A stretch of DNA of 9,866 nt from Anaerolineae bacterium (GCA_020848855.1 JADLHH010000322.1:1-9866); one strand, 5' to 3'. Positions 1-6,268 are shown, counted from the stretch's first letter. A program made the numbers and translations. The notes: a model not told the origin generated them from the sequence alone.

Positions 1-1077
1 AAACCCCACCGGCGGACCCACCAGCCGCAACCCGTCGAGATCACGGATCAGCCCGCGCGCCTGTACATGCGAGTCGTCCAGAATCTGCGATACGGTGTTG
101 AGCGACCCCGCCGGGATGCCCAGCGCCAGCGCCCCGGCGACCCACTCGGCGGCAGGGCGGCTCGCAAAAACCGCGTTCAGCAGCGGGATCAGCGCCGCCC
201 GGTTGCGGACGCGCGCCGGGTTGGTGCTGAAGCGCTCATCGCTCGCCCAGCCCGGCTGCGCGATCAACTGGCACAACTGCGCGAACTGGCGGTCGTTGCC
301 CACCGCCAGCGCGAATTCGCCGTCCGCCGCCCGGAATGTCTCGTAGGGGACGATGCTCGGATGTGCGTTGCCGTAGCGACCCGGCGTCTCGCCGGAAACC
401 AGCGCGTTGCTGGCAACGTTCACCAGCGCCGCGATCTGCGTGTCGAGCAGGGCGATATCCAGCCGCTGACCCTCGCCCGTGCGCTCGGCGTGGCGCAGCG
501 CCGCCAGGATTGACGCCGATGCGAACAGCCCAGCGATCACGTCGGCGATGGCGACTCCTACTTTCGACGGCTCGCCGTCCCGCGCGCCGGTGATCGACAT
601 CAGCCCGCTCATCGCCTGGATCACGAAATCGTAGCCGGGGCGCTCGCGGTACAGCCCCGTCTGCCCGAAGCCGGAGATGCTGGCGTAGACCAGCGCCGGG
701 TTCTGTGCGCGCAGGTCGTCGTAGCCCAGCCCGAACGCCGCCATCCCGCCCGGCTTGAAATTCTCGACCACGATCTGGCTCTGCACCGCCAACCGCTGCG
801 CGATCTGCCGCCCGGCGGCACTTTTCAGGTCGAGCGTCAGGCTGCGTTTGTTGCGGTTGACGCTCAGGTAGTAGGCGCTGCGCCCCTGCGCGTCGAACGG
901 CGGACCCCACTGGCGCGTCTCGTCGCCGTCGCGGCTCTCCACCTTGATCACGTCCGCGCCCATGTCGGCGAGCATCATCGTGCAGAACGGACCCGCCAGC
1001 ACCCGCGTGAAGTCCAGCACCCGCACGTCGGATAGTGCGCTGTTGGCGAGTGCCGCCGAGTTTTGTGGTTGCATCAT
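1..1077 (-). CDS. CaiB/BaiF family III CoA-transferase, C-terminus cut by window edge
   Basis: Enzymes of this family move coenzyme A between carboxylic acids in the cytoplasm through aspartyl-CoA anhydride intermediates; the substrate cannot be told from sequence. The frame reads open from the start codon at 1077 to the window edge, giving 359 residues of a family that usually runs to about 380-410, so the stop lies outside. Seen: the N-terminal signature RVLDFTRVLAGPFCTMMLAD (residues 19-38) followed by GADVIKVE (40-47), the NRNKRSL segment (74-80), VVENFKPGGM (103-112), and YASISGFGQTG (131-141). The SKVGVAIADVIAGL stretch contains D179, the position of the catalytic aspartate in formyl-CoA transferase. 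Two ATGs stand in tandem; the first is used, with AGGA about 13 nt upstream as a modest ribosome-binding site. It is divergent from otsB across 88 bp with no obvious functional link. The family call is secure; the substrate is unknown. Confidence 0.93.
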   Translation of the reverse strand, partial: MMQPQNSAALANSALSDVRVLDFTRVLAGPFCTMMLADMGADVIKVESRDGDETRQWGPPFDAQGRSAYYLSVNRNKRSLTLDLKSAAGRQIAQRLAVQSQIVVENFKPGGMAAFGLGYDDLRAQNPALVYASISGFGQTGLYRERPGYDFVIQAMSGLMSITGARDGEPSKVGVAIADVIAGLFASASILAALRHAERTGEGQRLDIALLDTQIAALVNVASNALVSGETPGRYGNAHPSIVPYETFRAADGEFALAVGNDRQFAQLCQLIAQPGWASDERFSTNPARVRNRAALIPLLNAVFASRPAAEWVAGALALGIPAGSLNTVSQILDDSHVQARGLIRDLDGLRLVGPPVGF

Positions 1078-1150
1078 GTCGCCGCGTTTCCTAGAATATC
1101 CCCCGTGCCCCAACCGGAATTCTAATCACCACGTCGTCTTTATACGAACT

Positions 1151-1157
1151 GGAGAGG
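1151..1157 (+). promoter_or_regulatory. Ribosome-binding site deciding the otsB start
   Basis: GGAGAGG lies 8 nt before the ATG at 1166. The same frame stays open back to 944, but that extra N-terminus would run antisense into the CoA-transferase gene and has no family resemblance, so the ATG at 1166 is preferred. Confidence 0.75.
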
Positions 1158-1165
1158 CGAACCGC

Positions 1166-1981
1166 ATGGATTTTTCGCATAATGATCTGCTGCGCGAACT
1201 GGTCGTCCGCGCCCGCGCTGGTGAGCGCGTCGGCTTGGTCACCGACGTGGACGGAACCATCAGCCCGATCGCGCCGACGCCCGACGCCGCCCAGGTCACC
1301 CCGCGCAGCCGCGACCTGCTGCGCCGCCTCGCCGGGCAGATCGCGCTGGTCGCCGCTGTATCGGGCAGGGCTGCCGACGACCTGAGCGCCCGCGTCGGCA
1401 TCCCCGAAATGGTCTACGTCGGCAATCATGGGCTGGAGCGGATGTCAGGGGGTATAGCCGAGGCGCTGCCGGAAGCCGTCGCCGCGCGCCCGGCGCTTGA
1501 ACGGGTGATCGCCGCGCTGCAGCCGCGCCTGCTGCCGGGCATGATCCTCGAAGACAAGCGCGTCACCCTGTCGCTCCACTATCGCCAGGCTGCCGACCCC
1601 GCCGCCGTCGAAGCCGCCTTCGCCCCGCTGATCGCGCAGCTATGCCGCGACGCCGGGCTGCGCTGCTTTTCGGGCAAGCTGATCTTCGAGGTGCGCCCGG
1701 CGGTCGAGGTCGACAAGGGCACGGCGTTCGCTCGCCTCATTGCCGACCACGCGCTCGCCGCCGCCGTCTTTCTGGGCGACGACGTGACCGACGCCGACGC
1801 GCTGCTCAAAGCATCCCAACTGCGCCGCGCCGGGACGTGCTACGCGCTTGGCATCGGCGTCGAATCCGACGACACGCCCGCCGTGCTTCAGGAGCGCGCC
1901 GACCTGCTCGTTTCCGGCGTTTCCGGCGTCGAAGCATTTCTGGACTGGTTTTCCAGCGCCTTGAGCGCGTCCCGTACCTGA
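1166..1981 (+). CDS. otsB: Trehalose-6-phosphate phosphatase (HAD superfamily)
   Basis: It removes phosphate from trehalose 6-phosphate to give trehalose, the second step of the OtsAB route, in the cytoplasm. The 271-residue length fits the family. All HAD motifs are visible: motif I TDVDGT (26-31) with nucleophile D27 and general acid/base D29; motif II SGR (66-68); the lysine of motif III in EVDKG (K184); and motif IV GDDVTD (204-209). The family-specific GNHG (86-89) and the cap segment leading to the EVRP-type stretch (175-178) are also present. The start at 1166 is set by GGAGAGG 8 nt upstream. It faces the GT20 synthase, and its last 31 codons overlap the 3' end of that gene on the other strand, so the two pathway genes are convergent rather than an operon. 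A sugar phosphatase of another specificity is possible but unlikely beside a GT20 gene. Confidence 0.93.
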   Translation: MDFSHNDLLRELVVRARAGERVGLVTDVDGTISPIAPTPDAAQVTPRSRDLLRRLAGQIALVAAVSGRAADDLSARVGIPEMVYVGNHGLERMSGGIAEALPEAVAARPALERVIAALQPRLLPGMILEDKRVTLSLHYRQAADPAAVEAAFAPLIAQLCRDAGLRCFSGKLIFEVRPAVEVDKGTAFARLIADHALAAAVFLGDDVTDADALLKASQLRRAGTCYALGIGVESDDTPAVLQERADLLVSGVSGVEAFLDWFSSALSASRT

Positions 1982-3432
1982 TTGTAGAACCACATCTTCA
2001 CGGTGCTGCCGCGCACCTGCTCACGCAGCGCTTCCGAGCGCCGGAAGCGTTCCTCTGCCGGCATCGTCAGTGCCTGATGCAGCGCCTCGGCGGTGCTGTA
2101 CACATCGTATGGCGAGATCGTCAGCGCGTGCTCGCCCAGCTCGTAAAATGCCCCGGCGTGTTCCGAAAGTACCAGCACCCCGCCGCGCTCGTTGACCAGC
2201 ACCCCCTCTTTGGCGACCAGATTCATCCCGTCGGCAATCGGGTTGACCAGCAGCACGTCGTAAAGCTGCATCGCGCCGATGGCGCGGGTGTAGTTGTTGC
2301 CAATGATGATGCGCGTCGGCTCCCAGTAGGCGTCGCTGTAGTTGGCGTTGATCATCCCCGCGACCGCCGTGATCTCCTGCAGGTAGCTCTGGTATTCGGC
2401 GACTTCCATGCGCGACGGAACCAGCAGCGCCAGCATCTGCACTTTGCCGCGATGCTCCGGGTGCGCTTCCAGCAGCGCCTCGAACGCCATGAATCCGCGG
2501 AGGATGTTCTTGCTTGGCTCGATGCGATCCGTCCGCAGGATCAGCCGGTTGTCGCCGATGCTGTGCAGCAGTTGATTCTTGAGCAGCCGCGTCTGCGGGT
2601 CTTCCGCCAGCGCCTCGACCTTGTCCACGTCAATCGAGATCGGGTAGGTGTTGGCGCTGACCTTGTTCCCCTTGAACTCGATGGAATTGCGGCTCCCGTG
2701 CGAGTGCGCTTCCTCGACGTACAGGCGGCACGTCTGCACGAAGTTGAAGGCGTCGGTCTGCGTCTGAAAGCCGACCCGGTCGCTTTCCAGCAGGCTTTCG
2801 AGCAGCATCGAGCGCATTTCGGCGGGCAGCACCCGCCACGAGTCGGGACCGGGCCACGGGATGTGGACGAACGGCTGAATCTGCACGCGCCGCCCCAGCC
2901 GCTCGCGCAGGAAATGCGGCATCAGGTAAAGCTGGTAATCCTGCGGGAAGATCAGCACCGGCTGGTCGGTATCGGGGATACTGTCGGCGACCGCGTCGGC
3001 GAACTGCTTGTTGATGGCGACGTAGCCTTCGCGCCACGCTTCCCATGTCTCGCGGGTGATCACCGGCTTGCGCGGCGTGTCCCACAATTCATGCTGGATA
3101 AACCACAGCAGCGGGTTGGCGATCACGTTGTAGTACAGGCGGTAGCGCCGCCGGTTGGGGATGATCAGCCGGAGATTCATGTCGTCCAGCCGGGTGATCG
3201 TCTCGTTCTGCTGCCGCGCCCATTCGGCATCGTCCTTCGAGAGCGCCGCCGCGATCCACAGCACATCGTACTGCTCCACCAGCGCCGCCAGCGCGGTCAC
3301 CAGACCTCCTTCGCCGCGCCGGGTTGCGAACGTGCCATCCTTTTTCCTGCGAAACGCATACGGTCCGCGATTCGAAACGATCACAATCAGCGGCTCATCC
3401 GGCTTGCCGCTGCTCTCCGGCGCTTTTTTCAT
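1888..3432 (-). CDS. otsA: GT20 glycosyltransferase, probable trehalose-6-phosphate synthase
   Basis: It transfers glucose from a nucleotide sugar to glucose 6-phosphate to make trehalose 6-phosphate. The 514 residues include SNRGPY (20-25), GEGGLVTAL (40-48), YYNVIANPLLW (100-110), PQDYQLYLMP (163-172), FVHIPWP (188-194), RTDRIEPSKN (300-309), PSR (339-341), DGMNLVAKE (401-409) and LSEHAGA (422-428). The spacing of Y101/W110, R303/K308/R341 and D401/E409 matches the E. coli OtsA residues Y76/W85, R262/K267/R300 and D361/E369 that bind glucose 6-phosphate and the nucleotide sugar. Several motifs differ from the usual wording (DYQL for DYHL, RIEPSKN for RLDYSKG), so a divergent branch such as a glucosylglycerol-phosphate synthase cannot be fully excluded; the otsB neighbour favours trehalose. 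The start at 3432 is chosen for AGGAGG 8 nt upstream; 12 further codons are open upstream. The C-terminal tail of about 24 residues is Ser/Thr/Pro/Glu rich and lies antisense to otsB. Confidence 0.88.
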   Translation of the reverse strand: MKKAPESSGKPDEPLIVIVSNRGPYAFRRKKDGTFATRRGEGGLVTALAALVEQYDVLWIAAALSKDDAEWARQQNETITRLDDMNLRLIIPNRRRYRLYYNVIANPLLWFIQHELWDTPRKPVITRETWEAWREGYVAINKQFADAVADSIPDTDQPVLIFPQDYQLYLMPHFLRERLGRRVQIQPFVHIPWPGPDSWRVLPAEMRSMLLESLLESDRVGFQTQTDAFNFVQTCRLYVEEAHSHGSRNSIEFKGNKVSANTYPISIDVDKVEALAEDPQTRLLKNQLLHSIGDNRLILRTDRIEPSKNILRGFMAFEALLEAHPEHRGKVQMLALLVPSRMEVAEYQSYLQEITAVAGMINANYSDAYWEPTRIIIGNNYTRAIGAMQLYDVLLVNPIADGMNLVAKEGVLVNERGGVLVLSEHAGAFYELGEHALTISPYDVYSTAEALHQALTMPAEERFRRSEALREQVRGSTVKMWFYNQVRDALKALENQSRNASTPETPETSRSARS

Positions 3433-3440
3433 ATAGGCTT

Positions 3441-3446
3441 CCTCCT
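3441..3446 (-). promoter_or_regulatory. Ribosome-binding site deciding the GT20 start
   Basis: AGGAGG on the minus strand stands 8 nt before the ATG at 3432. This rejects the longer open frame beginning at 3468, whose extra residues would be encoded by the ribosome-binding site itself. Confidence 0.85.
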
Positions 3447-3452
3447 GTCCCC

Positions 3453-3461
3453 ATAATAGCA
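3453..3461 (-). promoter_or_regulatory. Possible extended -10 element for the GT20 gene
   Basis: The minus strand reads TGCTATTAT, an extended -10 form (TGn plus a TATAAT-like hexamer). No good -35 is seen, as expected for extended -10 promoters. The predicted transcription start would fall at or next to the AGGAGG, leaving a leader of about 14 nt, which is tight. Low confidence. Confidence 0.3.
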
Positions 3462-3529
3462 TACCCATATTTCTGAAAATGTTACGACGATCTCGTGAAT
3501 CTGCTTATCTCCCGTTAAATTTCGTGCGG

Positions 3530-3535
3530 TATGAT
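3530..3535 (+). promoter_or_regulatory. Possible -10 hexamer for the AttH/CrtC-like gene
   Basis: TATGAT lies 33 nt before the chosen ATG at 3569, in the 136-bp gap shared with the divergent GT20 gene. No recognisable -35 stands at the usual distance, so this is only a candidate. Confidence 0.25.
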
Positions 3536-3568
3536 CGTGAAAATCGGAGCAGCCAGAAGCAGCAAGCT

Positions 3569-4723
3569 ATGTGGCGGTTAATCATCCTCGGCATCGTCGT
3601 GCTGGCGGTGGCGATTTTCGGCTTCAGCCTGATCAGCGTCAGCGGCGACACCGACGTGAACGCCAGCGCCATGCTGGCGGATATCGGCGGCGACGCCAGC
3701 GGCTATGCCCGCGCCATCGAGCCGCGCGACTGGCAGTTCCCGCAGGATTTCGGCGCGCACCCCGACTACCAGACCGAGTGGTGGTACTACACCGGCAACG
3801 TCGAAACCGGGAGCGGACGGCGTTTCGGCTACCAGTTCACCCTCTTCCGCCGCGCCATCGCCCCGGTCGAAACCGACACGGATTCCGAGTGGCGCACCAA
3901 CCAGCTCTACATGGCGCACTTCGCCGTCACCGACGTTTCCGGCGACCGGTTCTACCACGACGAGCGCTTCAGCCGCGCCGGGGCGGGCTTGGCGGGCGCG
4001 GAGACCGACCCGAATTTCCGCATCTGGCTGGGCGGCTGGCAGGTGGTGGGCGAGTCGCCCGACGCTTCGCAGACTTACATCACCGCCGCTACCGACTCGG
4101 TCGCGGTTGACCTCGCGCTCGCTCAAACCAAGCCGCCCGCCTTGCAAGGGGATCGCGGCTTGAGCGCCAAGAGCGCCGAGCCGGGCAACGCCAGCTACTA
4201 TTACTCGCTCACCCGGCTGGCAACGTCCGGCACGATCACGATTGGCGGCGAGTCGTTCGCCGTCTCCGGCACGACGTGGATGGATCACGAGTTCGGAACC
4301 AGCGCGCTGGGCGCCGATGCGCTCGGCTGGGACTGGTTCGGCTTGCAGTTGGACGGCAACCGCGAATTGATGGTCGGGCAGATACGGCGGGCAGACGGCG
4401 ACAAAGACCCGTACTTCGGCGGGCTGCTGGTCAACCCGGACGGCTCGACCGAATACCTCGCTGCCGACGCCATCACGATTCAGTCAACGGAAACGTGGAC
4501 GAGTCCCCACACCGGCGCGACTTACCCGGCGGGCTGGCAGATCACGGTCGAGACGGGCGGCGACCCGCTGAATCTGACGCTCGCGCCGCAGATCGCTGAT
4601 CAGGAGTTGAACGGCGGCGGCATCGCTTACTGGGAGGGCACGGTGACGATTGCGGGGGATGCGAGCGGCTACGGCTACGCCGAACTCACCGGCTATGCCG
4701 ATTCGATGACCGGGCGGTTTTAG
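3569..4723 (+). CDS. Membrane-anchored AttH/CrtC-like lipocalin-type protein
   Basis: This belongs to the group annotated as predicted secreted hydrolase, AttH-like, or carotenoid 1,2-hydratase-like (COG5621 type). Its members have two lipocalin-like barrels; their biochemical role is mostly unknown. Seen: an N-terminal hydrophobic stretch at residues 3-23 after WR, either a signal anchor or an uncleaved signal; no lipobox cysteine follows, so it is not an evident lipoprotein. Then come DYQTEWWYYTGNV (66-78), FGYQFTLFRRA (86-96), the hallmark GTTWMDHEFG (234-243), WDWFGLQL (254-261) and AYWEGTVTI (353-361). The body should lie outside the cytoplasmic membrane. The start at 3569 is chosen because the hydrophobic segment begins there; the frame is open from 3479, and neither start has a good Shine-Dalgarno. 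Relatives are often beside FtsX-type ABC transporter genes, but none is here. Carotenoid hydratase activity should not be assumed, since no carotenoid gene is in view. Confidence 0.85.
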   Translation: MWRLIILGIVVLAVAIFGFSLISVSGDTDVNASAMLADIGGDASGYARAIEPRDWQFPQDFGAHPDYQTEWWYYTGNVETGSGRRFGYQFTLFRRAIAPVETDTDSEWRTNQLYMAHFAVTDVSGDRFYHDERFSRAGAGLAGAETDPNFRIWLGGWQVVGESPDASQTYITAATDSVAVDLALAQTKPPALQGDRGLSAKSAEPGNASYYYSLTRLATSGTITIGGESFAVSGTTWMDHEFGTSALGADALGWDWFGLQLDGNRELMVGQIRRADGDKDPYFGGLLVNPDGSTEYLAADAITIQSTETWTSPHTGATYPAGWQITVETGGDPLNLTLAPQIADQELNGGGIAYWEGTVTIAGDASGYGYAELTGYADSMTGRF

Positions 4724-4751
4724 CCGCGCTCACTGCCGCGCAGACTCTTTT

Positions 4752-4775
4752 GTAGGGGCGTTACATGTAACGCCC
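4752..4775. repeat. TGTAGGGG-type palindromic repeat, right end truncated
   Basis: Positions 4756-4775 (GGGCG TTACATGTAA CGCCC) form a perfect 20-nt palindrome. On the left it is preceded by the TGTAG lead-in also found in the repeats at 7449 and 8489, but the matching CTACA is absent on the right. It begins 28 nt after the stop of the AttH/CrtC-like gene and could act as a 3' hairpin. It ends 4 nt before the -35 of the toxin-antitoxin promoter. Confidence 0.8.
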
Positions 4776-4779
4776 GGAT

Positions 4780-4808
4780 TTGACACCCACTCAGAGTTCT
4801 GGGATAAT
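4780..4808 (+). promoter_or_regulatory. Sigma70-type promoter of the toxin-antitoxin operon
   Basis: TTGACA (4780-4785) and GATAAT (4803-4808) are separated by exactly 17 nt, a near-consensus sigma70 promoter. Transcription would start near 4814-4816, giving a leader of about 38 nt before the antitoxin ATG at 4853. This is the best promoter in the window. Confidence 0.85.
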
Positions 4809-4809
4809 C

Positions 4810-4830
4810 TCATGAACTCATAGTTTATGA
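4810..4830. promoter_or_regulatory. Inverted repeat at the start site, candidate antitoxin operator
   Basis: TCATGAACT - CAT - AGTTTATGA is an inverted repeat with 9-nt arms that match at 8 of 9 positions. It begins 1 nt after the -10 box and covers the predicted start of transcription. AbrB/VapB-type antitoxins commonly bind such sites to repress their own operon; that this one is bound is inference. Confidence 0.55.
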
Positions 4831-4852
4831 TTTCTCAGCAGTGGGATGCGAA

Positions 4853-5137
4853 ATGAAGCGGATCTACACTATTCAGGAAAACGGGCAGGTGACGCTGCCG
4901 GTCGAGTGGCGCGAGAAGTACGACCTCAAAAAGGGCGACGCCGTGACCTTCGTCGAAACCGATCAGGGCTTGCTGGTGCTGCCCAAGCAAACGCTGGTCT
5001 TCGACGCGCTCGATGAGATCGGCGAGGCGCTCAAAGCACGGCAGATTACGCTGGACGAGATGATCGAGCGCGGGCGGGGCATCCGCGCGCAAATGCTCAA
5101 GGAGCAGTACGGCATCGACGTATCCGACGATGATTAG
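4853..5137 (+). CDS. AbrB/MazE-type antitoxin (VapB-like)
   Basis: This is a 94-residue DNA-binding antitoxin that should neutralise the PIN toxin encoded next to it and repress the shared promoter. Residues 1-46 form a SpoVT/AbrB swapped-hairpin domain: MKRIYTIQENGQVTLPVEWR gives the first strands with the typical GQVTLP core, then the LKKGDAVTFVE and LLVLPK strands. Residues 50-94 are acidic and helical-looking (LDEIGEALKARQITLDEMIERG), as expected of the toxin-binding tail. The ATG at 4853 is preferred over an in-frame GTG at 4841 because the domain begins directly with KRIYTI; the Shine-Dalgarno is weak (GGGA within 4843-4846). The stop overlaps the toxin start by 8 nt, implying coupled translation. 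It has a consensus-like promoter and candidate operator upstream. Confidence 0.88.
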   Translation: MKRIYTIQENGQVTLPVEWREKYDLKKGDAVTFVETDQGLLVLPKQTLVFDALDEIGEALKARQITLDEMIERGRGIRAQMLKEQYGIDVSDDD

Positions 5138-5561
5138 GGTGTTTTTCGACGCCAGCGTGTTATTTGCTGCCGCGTATTCAGCGCGAGGCTCGGCACGTGA
5201 TTTGATCAACCTCGCGCTCCAGGAGCGGATCACCTTCGTCGTCAGCCAGCAAGTGCTTGAGGAAACGCGCCGAAATCTCAGCCTCGACTACCCGGAGAAA
5301 GCAGCGATTCTCGACCGGATTCTTGATGAGCTTAATCCGACCATCATCCCGAATCCGACAAAGGAGCAGGTTTTAGCGGCTGCTGAGTACACGGCGCTTA
5401 AGGACGCACCGATCATCGCGGCGGCGCGAAATGCCGGAGTTGATTACCTGACGACCTACGATCGGAAGCACCTGCTTGACCCGAAGATCGTCGCCGAAAA
5501 GTCCGGGCTTTCGATTGTGACCCCAGACGTGATCGTAGGACTGTTCGAAGCTGACGAATGA
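5130..5561 (+). CDS. PIN-domain ribonuclease toxin (VapC-like)
   Basis: This is a 143-residue single PIN domain of the 'putative toxin-antitoxin component, PIN family' type. Such proteins are Mg-dependent RNases, often cutting tRNA or rRNA; the target here is unknown. The acidic metal-binding set is in place: D7 in FFDASVLFAAA, E44 (or E45) in QQVLEETRRNL, D92 in LKDAPIIAAA and D111 in LTTYDRKHLL. All positions are intact, so the toxin should be active. The start at 5130 overlaps the antitoxin stop in an ATGATTAG junction, the common layout of antitoxin-first operons. The codons look somewhat more AT-rich than those of the neighbouring metabolic genes, in keeping with a horizontally moving module, though this was judged by eye. 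The next gene is on the opposite strand and converges on it. Confidence 0.9.
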   Translation: MIRVFFDASVLFAAAYSARGSARDLINLALQERITFVVSQQVLEETRRNLSLDYPEKAAILDRILDELNPTIIPNPTKEQVLAAAEYTALKDAPIIAAARNAGVDYLTTYDRKHLLDPKIVAEKSGLSIVTPDVIVGLFEADE

Positions 5562-5582
5562 TCGTTAAGACGTGTCAAGTTG

Positions 5583-5609
5583 TTACGCTTCGCGCCTTTG
5601 CGTTAAATT
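5583..5609 (-). repeat. CGCAAAG-type short dispersed repeat, fragment
   Basis: On the minus strand the sequence reads TTAACGCAAAGGCGCGAAGC, a degenerate run of the CGCAAAG unit common as a dispersed intergenic repeat in many environmental bacteria. It starts about 9 nt after the stop codon (5618-5620) of the small minus-strand gene and fills most of the gap to the PIN toxin gene. Confidence 0.5.
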
Positions 5610-5617
5610 CTTGCTCT

Positions 5618-6034
5618 TTATTCCTGCTTCGGCGGGTAGAAGTGATTCATCCCGCGCAGGATCGCCCGCGCCTCGTCCAGCGTCGCCGCGAACGAAACGT
5701 TGTTCAGCCCGTTGGGGTCGAGGCTGCGCACCGTGTTGTACACGGTCTTGATCAGCGGACTCGCGCCGACCACCACCACCGGTCCGCTGCCGCCTTCGCC
5801 CATTCGGAGCATCTTCTTCGCCTGCTCGAACGCGGCGGGCGAAAACAGCGTGCCGCCGGGGAAGTTCACGCCCTTGCGCACGTCGATGATCGCCGCGATC
5901 TCGCGGTCGGCGCTGTCGGTGATGCGCTTGACCTTCGTCATCGTCGCGTCGAGTTCGTCCCACGTCCACTGCTGCCCGAATTCGCACAGCATCACCGTAT
6001 CGGTGTCGTTATCCCAGTACAGCTCAATCCCCAT
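5618..6034 (-). CDS. Conserved-looking small protein, possibly STAS-like fold
   Basis: I do not recognise a named family with certainty. The 138-residue protein has an alternating strand/helix pattern: IELYWDNDTDTVMLCEF (3-19), the helix WTWDELDATMTKVKRITD (23-40), the strand EIAAIIDVRKG (45-55), an amphipathic helix at 65-77, the strand GPVVVVGA (84-91), a helix at 93-103, the strand NNVSFAAT (111-118) and the final helix LDEARAIL. This order resembles STAS/SpoIIAA-like domains, which act as regulatory or lipid-binding modules, but no phosphorylatable serine can be assigned. There is no signal peptide or membrane segment, so it should be cytosolic. The start at 6034 has AGGAG 8 nt upstream. 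It lies 234 nt downstream of aroF on the same strand, separated by a hairpin and a repeat, so it is probably transcribed on its own. Confidence 0.75.
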   Translation of the reverse strand: MGIELYWDNDTDTVMLCEFGQQWTWDELDATMTKVKRITDSADREIAAIIDVRKGVNFPGGTLFSPAAFEQAKKMLRMGEGGSGPVVVVGASPLIKTVYNTVRSLDPNGLNNVSFAATLDEARAILRGMNHFYPPKQE

Positions 6035-6086
6035 CGTACAGGCTCCTGATTTCGACGTGCCCGGCAGCCGCCGATTTTATCATTGT

Positions 6087-6116
6087 CGCCGCGCGCTGAT
6101 AAGTTTACGCGCGGCG
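6087..6116. other. GC-rich inverted repeat between aroF and the STAS-like gene
   Basis: CGCCGCGCG (6087-6095) and CGCGCGGCG (6108-6116) are perfect 9-nt complementary arms around a 12-nt AT-richer loop. No T-run follows on either strand, so it is not a classical intrinsic terminator. It could still be a hairpin in the upstream region of the gene starting at 6034, or part of a larger repeat. Confidence 0.55.
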
Positions 6117-6196
6117 GGGCGAAAGGGTTGCGCGGCAACGCACATTGAATCCTGTGCGCCAGGTGGAGAGTCGGCGGGATAAGACCGAGTGATTTT

Positions 6197-6257
6197 CACC
6201 ACAGAGGGCACAGAGATCGCAGAGAAACAACTCTGTGTCCTCTGCGGTCTCTGGGGT
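6197..6257 (-). repeat. CACAGAG-type dispersed repeat in inverted arrangement
   Basis: Left side: CACAGAG at 6200-6206 and 6209-6215, with GCAGAG at 6219-6224. Right side, inverted: CTCTGTG at 6231-6237, CTCTGCG at 6240-6246 and CTCTG at 6249-6253. The two halves can fold into a long imperfect hairpin around AAACAA. It ends about 12 nt after the aroF stop (minus strand) and may act as its 3' end. When translated this repeat gives the FTTEGTE-like peptide often misannotated as a hypothetical protein. Confidence 0.75.
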
Positions 6258-6268
6258 TGGATTTTGGC

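Noticed and set aside
236..910. A 224-codon minus-strand open frame within the CoA-transferase region
   Set aside because: It overlaps the true minus-strand frame, which runs from 1077 to the window edge and shows CaiB/BaiF motifs throughout.
944..1165. Longer N-terminus for otsB
   Set aside because: The extension is antisense to the CoA-transferase start, has no ribosome-binding site and no resemblance to the phosphatase family.
1078..1165. Divergent promoters between the CoA-transferase and otsB genes
   Set aside because: TATTCT (minus) and TATACG (plus) can be found, but neither has a credible -35 at the right distance, so no promoter is called.
1642..3456. A 604-codon plus-strand open frame opposite the GT20 gene
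   Set aside because: It is antisense to a gene with clear family motifs, is rich in Arg/His/Val/Gln as expected of a shadow frame in high-GC DNA, and has no recognisable domain.
6189..6260. Small protein beginning with a FTTEGTE-like peptide
   Set aside because: It is a translation of the CACAGAG repeat, a known source of false gene calls.
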